Shown piece by piece: positions 26,208 to 34,246 of a stretch of 64,000 nt of DNA (position 1 is its first letter; each line of letters opens with the position of its first letter). This DNA is from Rickettsiella endosymbiont of Miltochrista miniata (GTDB lineage Bacteria > Pseudomonadota > Gammaproteobacteria > Diplorickettsiales > Diplorickettsiaceae). The notes beneath the pieces were generated by a model that saw only the letters and a list, made by a program, of their open reading frames with translations, had not been told where the DNA came from and did not search any database. The stretch spans positions 403,402 through 467,401 of the forward strand of contig NZ_OZ035017.1 of assembly GCF_964031245.1 (NCBI RefSeq), read 5' to 3'. Made by a program: the position numbers and the translations under genes.

Positions 26208-27610
26208 TGTCGATTATGCTAGAACGGCTCAATGCAGCGAATGCTTTACATATGGATCATTATGGCGGGCATCGTTTACCTTATGGCTGTATTAAAGCCC
26301 AAGGTATTTATAAAACATTTGTACACTTAAAAAATCCACATCAACAGTTTGAGGTGATGGATATTAGTGGCGGTTATGCGAGCGCTTGTCTGGGTGCGAA
26401 TAATCCGCATTTTTGGCAGCATTTACAAGCTAAGTTATCACAATGCAGTGCGGTTACCGATGAATTGTTAAGCCTAGAACGTGCAGAATTTTTGCAACAG
26501 CAATTTGGAATGCATGGATTATGGACTGATCATTTTCCGTATGGTGAATATCATGTCAGCGGCCGTAATTCTGGATCAGAAGGGATAGAGCTTGCGCTGA
26601 GATTGTTACTGGAAAGTTTGCTGGATAAAAGACGACAAACCAAACACCCGCAGAAAATAAACAAAAAAATCATACTGGCTTTTGAAGGTGCTTGGCATGG
26701 TTGGACAGCGGGGATTATTCCATTGTTAAACCGGCGTTATTATACGCATGGTTTTCCTAGTTTAGAGTCGCAAGGATCTTTTGGCATAGAAGTGAAGTTT
26801 TTACCTTTTGGCGATCCGGCATTGTTAGAAGGTTTTTTTAAAGAATTTGGTAAAGACTTAGCGGGTGTTGTGGTTGAACCGATTCAAGGCGATGCGGGGA
26901 TTTTAGTTCCCCCAGCACATTATTTACGGCGATTAGCTGATTTATGCCAACATTATCAGGCTTTATTAATCGCTGATGAAGTGCTGACGTTTGCTAAGAC
27001 CGGTCAATTTTTTGCGATGGTTGATGAAATGGGGCCTATTAGTACGGATATCACTATCATCGGTAAAAGTTTAGGTATGGGATTAATGCCGATTTCGTTA
27101 GTGATTGCTAAGAAATCATTAAACGTTCGGGCGTGTGGTGCTGTGGCTACCAATGATTTGCGTGATTTTTCTTGCGCTGTGATGAGCGCGGGTTTACAAG
27201 TCATTAACGATCAAAAATTAATTCAACATTCAAAAACGCATGGTCAATTACTGCAACAGACATTGCAAATTCAACTAGTGGAAGCTTTTCCAGATATTTA
27301 CAAGGAATGTCGGGGTGTAGCGCATTTATTTGGTGTGGAATTAACCGAATATGCAGCACAAAAATTATTATTGTTCAGAGAAAACATGATACATCATGGT
27401 ATTTATCTAGAATTTATGGCCGGTGCTGGAAAAAGATCGCATGGACTACGTTATATTTTCCCGACTATGCGTATTGCGCCGGCTTTGATTATGGATGACG
27501 CACAGTTAACTGAAATGCTTGAGCGATTAATCAAGGCAAGTGTTGCATTTCGATTGTTAATGCAAAAAAATAAAAAAAGCGAAAAAGGGGAAATGCATGC
27601 TTTACACTGA
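26204..27610 (+). CDS. Class-III (PLP) aminotransferase
   Basis: A 468-residue fold-type I class-III enzyme, related to glutamate-1-semialdehyde aminomutase and omega-aminotransferases. Seen are VSGRNSGSEGIELALRL (phosphate and cofactor contacts), FEGAWHGWT, IADEVLTFAKTG with the cofactor Asp258, and TIIGKSLGMG with Lys288 as the Schiff-base lysine. All key residues are intact. In this operon it probably aminates an ACP- or CoA-linked or released carbonyl intermediate. The start overlaps the ACP stop and its end overlaps the thioesterase start. Confidence 0.85.
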   Translation: MMSIMLERLNAANALHMDHYGGHRLPYGCIKAQGIYKTFVHLKNPHQQFEVMDISGGYASACLGANNPHFWQHLQAKLSQCSAVTDELLSLERAEFLQQQFGMHGLWTDHFPYGEYHVSGRNSGSEGIELALRLLLESLLDKRRQTKHPQKINKKIILAFEGAWHGWTAGIIPLLNRRYYTHGFPSLESQGSFGIEVKFLPFGDPALLEGFFKEFGKDLAGVVVEPIQGDAGILVPPAHYLRRLADLCQHYQALLIADEVLTFAKTGQFFAMVDEMGPISTDITIIGKSLGMGLMPISLVIAKKSLNVRACGAVATNDLRDFSCAVMSAGLQVINDQKLIQHSKTHGQLLQQTLQIQLVEAFPDIYKECRGVAHLFGVELTEYAAQKLLLFRENMIHHGIYLEFMAGAGKRSHGLRYIFPTMRIAPALIMDDAQLTEMLERLIKASVAFRLLMQKNKKSEKGEMHALH

Positions 27611-28007
27611 TACACGATGTATAGAACATATCGATACCGATGCATCAGGTGTGGTTCATTTTTCTCGTTATGCTATCTTTTTTGAAACTATTTTTCTTAA
27701 TTTTATTCGTAAACATAGTCATCAATTGATGGATGAAAATCTTATTCATAGTTTACGTGTGGCGCAGTTGCAAATGAACTTTATAGCCCCGTCTGTATTT
27801 GCTGAAGTGCTACGAATAGATATGTTGTTAGTAAAAATGCGACAGGTTACGTTTGAGTTAGGTTTCATAGTATATGCGGGTAATGCCGAATTGCAGCGCA
27901 ATAAAGCCCAAATGACATTTTGTTATGTGGATAAAAATAATAAACCAGCGCGGATTCCTGAATTCATATTAAAAATATTGGGAGAAGTGGATGTCTGTCC
28001 TGCTTGA
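27597..28007 (+). CDS. Hot-dog fold thioesterase (4HBT family)
   Basis: A 136-residue protein with the 4-hydroxybenzoyl-CoA/YbgC-type motif HIDTDASGVVHFSRYAIFFE; Asp15 and Glu30 fall at the usual active positions. It should hydrolyse an acyl-ACP or acyl-CoA thioester, releasing product, or could proofread stalled chains. It overlaps the aminotransferase by 14 bp and the dehydratase by 17 bp, so all are in one operon. Confidence 0.8.
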   Translation: MLYTDTRCIEHIDTDASGVVHFSRYAIFFETIFLNFIRKHSHQLMDENLIHSLRVAQLQMNFIAPSVFAEVLRIDMLLVKMRQVTFELGFIVYAGNAELQRNKAQMTFCYVDKNNKPARIPEFILKILGEVDVCPA

Positions 28008-28476
28008 ACAGCAAAAAAAAGGATTAGGTTTTAGTGAAATAAAAAAATGGCTGCGCCATAAACATCCTATGATCTATTTAGATCGTGTCATTGACTATAA
28101 TCCAGGTGTTTATTTAACGGCAATACTCGCAATTTCCGGGAATATGGATTGTATGGCTGGGCATTTTCCAGAACGCGCAATATTTCCAGGTACGCATTTA
28201 CTACAAAGTTTTAGTCAGGCTGGAATATTGTTATTTCAGTTGAGTACGCGATTATTACAAGAGGATGAAGTAACCGTAGTAGGCGCGATTAATGGACGTT
28301 TTTTTGCGCCTATCGTGCCGGGTGATCAAGTTAACATACATTTATCGGTTGAAAAGCTCTATCAGGATATTATTTTCTTTAACGGCGAAGCATTAGTGCA
28401 TGGAAAACGAGTTGCCGCAATGAAAGCAAATATTAAACGTGTTGCTGTGACGCAATTTACGGAGGTTGCATGGTAG
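27991..28476 (+). CDS. FabZ-like 3-hydroxyacyl-ACP dehydratase with Glu-to-Gln change
   Basis: A 161-residue hot-dog protein. LRHKHPMIYLDRVIDYNPG matches the FabZ N-terminus and GHFPERAIFPGTHLLQSFSQAG its active helix. The catalytic His58 is kept, but the Glu expected 14 residues later is Gln72. FabZ needs that acid, so the activity may be reduced, altered, or lost, or supplied by a partner. It overlaps both neighbours. Such dehydratases make alpha,beta-unsaturated acyl chains in aryl-polyene-like clusters. Confidence 0.75.
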   Translation: MSVLLEQQKKGLGFSEIKKWLRHKHPMIYLDRVIDYNPGVYLTAILAISGNMDCMAGHFPERAIFPGTHLLQSFSQAGILLFQLSTRLLQEDEVTVVGAINGRFFAPIVPGDQVNIHLSVEKLYQDIIFFNGEALVHGKRVAAMKANIKRVAVTQFTEVAW

Positions 28477-29567
28477 CTGAGCCGATACCTATTATTGGGC
28501 GAGCTTGGTCAACTGCATTAGGTAATGATATTAATGACGTTTGGGAAGCGCTCTGTGCTGGCCGAACTGGAATCACTGAATGCGCTACAGCGGTATCGTT
28601 AAAAAATAATTTAGCGGCAAGTATCCAGGATCTAAATCGATCGCTGAGTGAACGTTTTTTTCAATTAGCGAAAAAAACGTTAGCTGCCAGCATACAATCT
28701 ATTGATCTAAGCCTTTATAAGCACGTTGCACTAATTGTGGGAACTAGTTTTGGTGCGCGTCTGGATGATCCAAGCGTAGCAGAAGCTGACTTAGATGCTT
28801 GGGGACAACAACTGGCAGAAGTATTTGACATCAAACAAGTCATCACACTTTCTACCGCTTGTTCTTCCGGCTCGGATGTCGTCTATTTAGCGGGCATGCT
28901 GATTGCCGCGGGTGAATATGATCTGTGTATTTGTGGTGGCGTTGATATTTTAACCGATGCAAAACGTTTAGCGCACACCGCATTAGGCACTTTATCATCA
29001 GGAGATCTAAAACCTTTTGATGAGGCTCGTACAGGTACAGTGCTAGGAGAGGGCGCCGGTTTTTTAGTGTTGGCAAAAGCAAATATTAAGCAGCGAAATA
29101 TTTATGCCTATTATTGTGGCGGCGGCAGCGCCAATGATGGTGCCGGACTCACTGCACCGGATGCTAAAGCGATAGGAGCGATCTACGCCATGCAACGTGC
29201 CTGTCGTGAAAGTGGTATTTCACCCGATGATATTGGAATTATTAATGCGCATGGTTCTGGCACAAGACTGAATGATCAAATTGAATTAGAGGCTTATCGC
29301 CATGTATTTCAACATCAGCCGATTATTTTCGCGACTAAAGGTGCATTCGGACATAGTTTAGGCGCTACCGGGAGTATCGAATTAATTGCACTGATCGAGT
29401 CATTGCGACGCCAACAAGTTCCACCGATTACGGGCTTAGATAATCCCATCAAAGATTTTTTTACTCCGGTATTGAAGCAAAAAACCAGCATTAATGCGCG
29501 TTATGGCATGAGTTTAACGCTAGGTTTTGGTGGCTTTGATACTAGCATAATCATTAAGGCCGCTTGA
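28470..29567 (+). CDS. Beta-ketoacyl-ACP synthase (KAS I/II-like)
   Basis: A 365-residue thiolase-fold condensing enzyme. The catalytic triad is complete: Cys131 in STACSSGSD, His261 in NAHGSGTRLND and His295 in KGAFGHSLGATG, with Lys290 also present. It is about 45 residues shorter than FabF. It elongates an acyl chain by decarboxylative condensation with malonyl-ACP. It overlaps the dehydratase and is followed with no gap by a KS-like partner, as in clusters with a ketosynthase-chain-length-factor pair. Confidence 0.85.
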   Translation: MVAEPIPIIGRAWSTALGNDINDVWEALCAGRTGITECATAVSLKNNLAASIQDLNRSLSERFFQLAKKTLAASIQSIDLSLYKHVALIVGTSFGARLDDPSVAEADLDAWGQQLAEVFDIKQVITLSTACSSGSDVVYLAGMLIAAGEYDLCICGGVDILTDAKRLAHTALGTLSSGDLKPFDEARTGTVLGEGAGFLVLAKANIKQRNIYAYYCGGGSANDGAGLTAPDAKAIGAIYAMQRACRESGISPDDIGIINAHGSGTRLNDQIELEAYRHVFQHQPIIFATKGAFGHSLGATGSIELIALIESLRRQQVPPITGLDNPIKDFFTPVLKQKTSINARYGMSLTLGFGGFDTSIIIKAA

Positions 29568-30110
29568 ATGCAGCAATCCTATCGAATAAGAAAGATTATT
29601 ATAGAACGAGCAACTCGAGAAGATTTTCCCGCGTCATTAATTCAACATATTCGTTATATTGATCCAGTCATTTGGCCTAGTTTATTGGGTGTCTATGAGT
29701 TGCTGCAATTGAGGGATCAAAGATTTAATGGCGATGATGTCGCTGTTATTCTTTGCGGTAAAAGCTATCCCAAACAAGCCTCGGAGCAGGTGTTAAAAAG
29801 TTTGTTAACCAGCAGGCGTGTTTCTCCGTTTCATTTTACTGCAGCGAATGCTGCAGCTAGCATTTCCATGATTTGTGCCACTTTTCATTTTCATGGTCCC
29901 ACACTCAATTTGTGTATGCCAGTGCAAACTGTTTTACCAACCATAGAAGTGATTATTCAGCATTGGCTTAGCCAAGACTTAAAAACAATTTTTGTGATTA
30001 AACAGGATTATGAAAGTCATGCTGAAGTCGAACATATTTTTGTTGAGGATGAAAGGATTGAAAATGCATTCAGCGATGTGAATAGGAATAGCGATAATGA
30101 AAGTTTCTGA
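29568..30110 (+). CDS. Stand-alone ketosynthase-like N-terminal domain lacking the catalytic Cys
   Basis: A 180-residue protein that resembles only the N-terminal half of ketosynthases (PF13723-type). RRVSPFHFTAANAAASISM and FHFHGPTLNLCMPVQTVLPT align with the strand-turn before the active site. Counting from GPTLNL, the position of the catalytic Cys is Val. It therefore cannot condense alone. In aryl-polyene and related pathways such proteins partner with an active ketosynthase as a chain-length-factor-like subunit. It abuts the active ketosynthase and overlaps the ligase gene by 14 bp. Confidence 0.65.
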   Translation: MQQSYRIRKIIIERATREDFPASLIQHIRYIDPVIWPSLLGVYELLQLRDQRFNGDDVAVILCGKSYPKQASEQVLKSLLTSRRVSPFHFTAANAAASISMICATFHFHGPTLNLCMPVQTVLPTIEVIIQHWLSQDLKTIFVIKQDYESHAEVEHIFVEDERIENAFSDVNRNSDNESF

Positions 30111-31461
30111 TCGGAATGTTAGTAACTTAGAAAACATCACGCATCAAAAATCCAATCATCGACAGGAAATTAATAATTTTTGGTTTACTCTAAAAATAAT
30201 ACCTAAAGGAGCTGGTATATTAGTTTCTTTAGCTAACTCAGTGGACTTACTTTATCATGTTTTAGCGATATTAGATGCGGGTTTTGTTCCTATTTTAGCA
30301 GCTCCGGGATTGCCGCAGTTACGCCTATTAGATTTACAAATAAGGTTTGGTTTCCATGGTTTTATACAAGGTGCCTTACAAATCGCGGCTGTACCTTATC
30401 AGGAACGTTTTGATATCGGTGGTCAGGCTTTTTATTTATGTTCGCAACAAGAAAAAGCCCATTTAAATCCAGGAGAAATAATATTAACCACGTCGGGCAC
30501 TTCTGGATTTACTAGCGGGTGTGTGTTTGATGTTGAATCACTCTGGCGTAATGCTAAGAAGCATGTCGATGCGATTCAGTTGACTGTTAGAGATACTGTT
30601 TTAGTTAATTTACCGCTGTATTATTCCTATGCATTTGTCGCACAAGCATTAGCAGCATTAACGGTTGGCGCTAGATTGTTGATTACAGGCCCTCCATTTA
30701 ATGAAAGCTTTTTTATTAAGATCCTGCAGGAAAAACAGATTACGGTCATCAGTATCACACCTTTGTTAGCACGTCGATTACTTAAAGCAAACTATACTTT
30801 ACCGAGTTCTTTAAGAGCGGTAACCATAGGGGGAGATTGTTTTACTAAAGATGAAATTATCCAGTTTCTTCGATTAAATCCTCATCAAGAATGTTATGTT
30901 ACCTATGGTTTAACAGAAGCAGGCCCACGTGTCGCGACGTTAGCGGCGCATTCCGAATCATCTACAAAGTTTGCTTCAGTGGGACGTGTACTTCCGCAGA
31001 TAGAAACCCATTTACAACTTAAAGCCGAGGGCTTTGAGTTGTATTTAAAAACAGACACTTGTCTTAAGCAGCGACTTGGATCGTCAGAAAAACCAACTTT
31101 TCATCACTTAGCATCGGGACGTTGGTTGCAAACCGGTGATTGCTTTCAGATCGATGATGATGGTTATTTATTTTTTCAAGGCAGATGCGCTAATTTTTTT
31201 ATTATTCATGGTGAAAAAGTAAATTTAGCTGCAGTTAAACAAGTTGTTTTAGCTTTTCCAAATGTTATTAATGTAAACACGAAATTAATTCAAGAAAATA
31301 ATAATATTTTGGGTTATGAACTGTATGTGGTTATGAATTATGAGCAATACGCGCACGCACAGCTTTCGACTTATTTAAAACAATATCTCTATCGCTATGA
31401 GCAACCTTTGAATATACATATTGAATCGGTCGATTCAGAAGAATTGTTTTTACATAAATAA
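30097..31461 (+). CDS. Acyl-AMP ligase (ANL superfamily) with atypical P-loop
   Basis: A 454-residue adenylating enzyme, shorter than typical (about 500-550) at the N-terminus. Seen are the P-loop TTSGTSGFTSGCV at residues 131-143, YGLTEAGPR (motif A5), LQTGD (A7) and FQGRCANFFIIHGEKVN (A8). The Lys usual in the P-loop (PKG) is absent. It would activate a carboxylic acid and load it onto the operon ACP as a starter unit. It is the last gene, giving the operon a loading, extending, aminating and releasing set. Confidence 0.8.
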   Translation: MKVSDRNVSNLENITHQKSNHRQEINNFWFTLKIIPKGAGILVSLANSVDLLYHVLAILDAGFVPILAAPGLPQLRLLDLQIRFGFHGFIQGALQIAAVPYQERFDIGGQAFYLCSQQEKAHLNPGEIILTTSGTSGFTSGCVFDVESLWRNAKKHVDAIQLTVRDTVLVNLPLYYSYAFVAQALAALTVGARLLITGPPFNESFFIKILQEKQITVISITPLLARRLLKANYTLPSSLRAVTIGGDCFTKDEIIQFLRLNPHQECYVTYGLTEAGPRVATLAAHSESSTKFASVGRVLPQIETHLQLKAEGFELYLKTDTCLKQRLGSSEKPTFHHLASGRWLQTGDCFQIDDDGYLFFQGRCANFFIIHGEKVNLAAVKQVVLAFPNVINVNTKLIQENNNILGYELYVVMNYEQYAHAQLSTYLKQYLYRYEQPLNIHIESVDSEELFLHK

Positions 31462-31800
31462 TTTTTTAACTTTTTTTAAATCAATTAGGGGTGTTGACAT
31501 CTTTAGATCCTAATTTTTTAGTGTTTTTTCTTTACAATTTTTTATCTATTCAATTCAATTTTTCAACACGCTCATTAAAGTGATTCAGTCATATTGAAAT
31601 GTTTTTTTACTCAAGGGTTTAACATTTTTAAATCAAATATGAAAGTCTCAAATTTATTCGTTATGTTTGTCAAAAGGTATTAGAAAAGTGTAAGATCAAG
31701 CCGCGCATAAGTGTTTTCTTAGTTACAGTTTGTTTGGATGTATAATTAAGTTTGAGATCGAGCTAATTATAATAATACAGTTAAAAAACGAGTGCCTGCT
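31462..31800 (+). other. 339-bp AT-rich intergenic region
   Basis: No gene is seen. An AATTAGG/CCTAATT stem (31483-31515) followed by T may end the biosynthetic operon. TATAAT at 31741-31746 could be the -10 box of the U-box gene, but no convincing -35 box is present. Nothing else is recognisable. Confidence 0.5.
31483..31519 (+). terminator. Possible weak terminator after the biosynthetic operon
   Basis: AATTAGG (31483-31489) pairs with CCTAATT (31509-31515) over a 19-base loop, followed by a T-run. The stem is AT-rich and short. Confidence 0.3.
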
Positions 31801-33051
31801 ATGCCTACAAAAAATATCGATACAATGCTCAAACCTTTGTCCTTTCTTAAGGTTGAGGAGCTAAATTGTCTACAAGAAAGATTACCTAATCCCCAGTCTC
31901 CTCGGTTCGCTACGCTGTTCTTAATAGATAAACAGAAAGACACTTATTTCTTGTTAGATATTGCAGCACTATCTGAAGAAACGGCGCAAAAACATAAGTT
32001 GTTCTTTGAAAAGACCACAATCAATAATGATTCTACCTCGCTCACCGTATCTGAAATCAGACAAGCTTATCATAAGAACGATTTAGATTTATTGGATCAA
32101 TTAAGGATTAATAGAGCCATTGCTCAGGCGTTAGAAATAATAGGGAAAGACCTCTCTGTTGAGAATTTGTCTAAAATGGAAGATGCGTTAACATGCAATA
32201 TTTCACATGCACCCTATATCTTTCCTATGCTGACACCCCATGGGCACACTTATGAGCTTACGTATTTAAAACGTATACTAGAGGATCCCCTAGCTCACCA
32301 ACCGTGTTTTGCCAGCCAATTAACACCGAATAAAGCAGCAGACCAGTTAATACAACTCATGTATCAGTACGCAAATACTGATACACAAAAAGCACGGATT
32401 GATTATCTGAAGGTTGCGAAAAAAGAAATCTTGGATGAGTTAGATGGATTAGTTGTGTCAGCTGATGAATTACCTACGGAGGCGGCTGTTGTTCAGGAAA
32501 AAGAAAAATTAATAAAAAAAAGGGATACATTTTCAATGCTTACTTCTGGTAGAGGACCGGTACTTGTGCATATGGGAATGATTTTACTCATGTTACCAGT
32601 GATGGCGGTTCCGTTTAACTATTACCTATCGGCCGCGGAGAATAGGATTTCTACTTTGCCTCGAGCAGAGGGTTTAGGAGCACAGCTGGATACGATGAGA
32701 ATAATGTTAGCGCTACTTCTAGGGCTTATAGGTCTTATCACTGCTGCTGGCACAATAACTTTCACGTTCTCTGGGAATGTGAATACATATCTTCATCGTC
32801 GAGAGAAGTCTTTAAACGAACAAATAGGTCGGTTAAGCGATTGGATAAACGATTCTGAGAGTCGACAATTACAGTTTAATACGTTGGATCGTCAAATTGA
32901 GGCATTAAATAAATTATTAGAGCCGCAAAAACTCCCTGAACTTTCTGCAACTCCCTTTTTTCAAAATCCGCGTAGACGTGTAAGAGACTCTTCTTCTATT
33001 GAGTTGTCTGTTGACGAACGAGTTTGCAATAGCCCGGCGTATGCTCACTAA
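31801..33051 (+). CDS. U-box-domain protein with two membrane segments, candidate effector
   Basis: I start at ATG 31801; a GTG three codons upstream is also possible. The 416-residue product has, at residues about 128-190, a U-box-like domain: DALTCNISHAPYIF, then TPHGHTYELTYLKRIL, then DPLAHQPCFASQLTPNKAAD. This order (E2-binding loop, GHTYE, DPLxxQ, LxPN) is that of eukaryotic U-box E3 ubiquitin ligases and LubX-type effectors. Two hydrophobic segments follow (about 250-275 and 300-325). The C-terminus is polar. It likely acts in a host cell membrane; secretion is inferred. Confidence 0.7.
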   Translation: MPTKNIDTMLKPLSFLKVEELNCLQERLPNPQSPRFATLFLIDKQKDTYFLLDIAALSEETAQKHKLFFEKTTINNDSTSLTVSEIRQAYHKNDLDLLDQLRINRAIAQALEIIGKDLSVENLSKMEDALTCNISHAPYIFPMLTPHGHTYELTYLKRILEDPLAHQPCFASQLTPNKAADQLIQLMYQYANTDTQKARIDYLKVAKKEILDELDGLVVSADELPTEAAVVQEKEKLIKKRDTFSMLTSGRGPVLVHMGMILLMLPVMAVPFNYYLSAAENRISTLPRAEGLGAQLDTMRIMLALLLGLIGLITAAGTITFTFSGNVNTYLHRREKSLNEQIGRLSDWINDSESRQLQFNTLDRQIEALNKLLEPQKLPELSATPFFQNPRRRVRDSSSIELSVDERVCNSPAYAH

Positions 33052-33263
33052 TGAGTTTTGGACATGTAGCTTTGGCATGCCCTTATTTTTTGTTACCTAC
33101 GTGAAATGTCTACAGCCCTAATATTCTAGAGTAAATTTATCATATTAAAATTAATTATTTTTATTATTTTTTTAATTAATTTTTTTTATTCTTGTTTGTA
33201 AATGAATATCATGCATGTTACTTTGTTTAAACAATAGATTAAAAATTAAAGAGGAGTGATTTT

Positions 33264-34184
33264 ATGCCTGAAACATTATGGCGTTCTTTGCCAACCAATG
33301 AAGCAAATAAACTTAAAACAGTTATTAAATCAATAGATAATAAGAATTTAACTAATTTAAGTGCTAATCAATTAATTGAAAAACTAGAAAATAATCAAGC
33401 AACGAATTGGTTAGAAGTATTGAGCCAATATAATGCGATACCGTCGATAAATAACATGAATTCGTCTGAAATGTTGGGTAGAACCAAAAGCGTAACACGT
33501 AAATTTAGACAGCGTGGTTATGATCAATTAGAAAATCGAGAATTTCAACCGAATCAATTACTTAGTTTAGTTATTTTGTGTTATTCCAATCCTAATTTAA
33601 TAGGCCCTAATTTATGCAAAGCATTAAATGACAATAATGTAGACAATATAAAAAAAGAAATACTAGAAAATTCAGCAAGGGTTGGAGATAGGGTAGTTCC
33701 TTGGGCTAGCAATTTACGCTTACTTAATTATGCACTTTATGCCAATGATACGTCCGTTGAATTACCGAATGGAGTTCTAAATAGAATAAGAGAAGGAGCT
33801 AGACAGAGGAATATATCCTTAGTTGAAGTCGGTGGCAGTCCAGAAATAGAGGTTAGATCTAGTCGTTCTATTAATGCAGTTAATCAACCGGTACAACTTC
33901 CCTTGCAAGTTAATGCTACAGATACCGGACCTATGCTTATTAACGGATCCGCTGTAACGCATAACGCAGTGAATTCCATTAGTAACTCAGATATGCTAAT
34001 CGGTGGTTGGGCTCTTTTCCAAATAGCGAGAAATACACCGGTGGGAGCAATATTTGGTAATGTTGCCAAAGATTTTGTTACAGCCGGTAAATATGTTGGA
34101 AGTTTTTTCTCAAGTAAAGCTCCTGAACTTACAGATCAAGTTGAGCAAAAAACACCATTTTTATCCTCTGTCGCTAAACCTTGA
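33264..34184 (+). CDS. Unrecognised 306-residue protein
   Basis: ATG 33264 follows AGAGGAGTG by about eight bases. The first half is helical and Asn-rich (about residues 70-175) with NSARVGDRVVPWASNLRLLNYALY, faintly like the C-terminal part of T4-type lysozymes, although no catalytic Glu can be placed. The second half is low in charge, with a Gly/Ala/Phe hydrophobic stretch near residues 245-285 that might insert in a membrane. It is followed by a strong bidirectional terminator. It is probably another effector-like protein; no function is assigned. Confidence 0.5.
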   Translation: MPETLWRSLPTNEANKLKTVIKSIDNKNLTNLSANQLIEKLENNQATNWLEVLSQYNAIPSINNMNSSEMLGRTKSVTRKFRQRGYDQLENREFQPNQLLSLVILCYSNPNLIGPNLCKALNDNNVDNIKKEILENSARVGDRVVPWASNLRLLNYALYANDTSVELPNGVLNRIREGARQRNISLVEVGGSPEIEVRSSRSINAVNQPVQLPLQVNATDTGPMLINGSAVTHNAVNSISNSDMLIGGWALFQIARNTPVGAIFGNVAKDFVTAGKYVGSFFSSKAPELTDQVEQKTPFLSSVAKP

Positions 34185-34198
34185 GTTTATAAAAGAAA

Positions 34199-34240
34199 AA
34201 AGAGGTATGGACACATTATCTATACCTCTTTCTCTTTTTT
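34199..34240. terminator. Bidirectional rho-independent terminator
   Basis: AAAGAGGTAT (34199-34208) and ATACCTCTTT (34222-34231) form a 10-bp stem with T-runs on both sides, between the plus-strand orphan gene and the minus-strand rpoD. Confidence 0.8.
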
Positions 34241-34246
34241 AATTTA

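Noticed and set aside
31494-31522. TTGACA as a -35 box after the biosynthetic operon
   Set aside because: No matching -10 at 16-18 bp and it falls inside a terminator-like stem.
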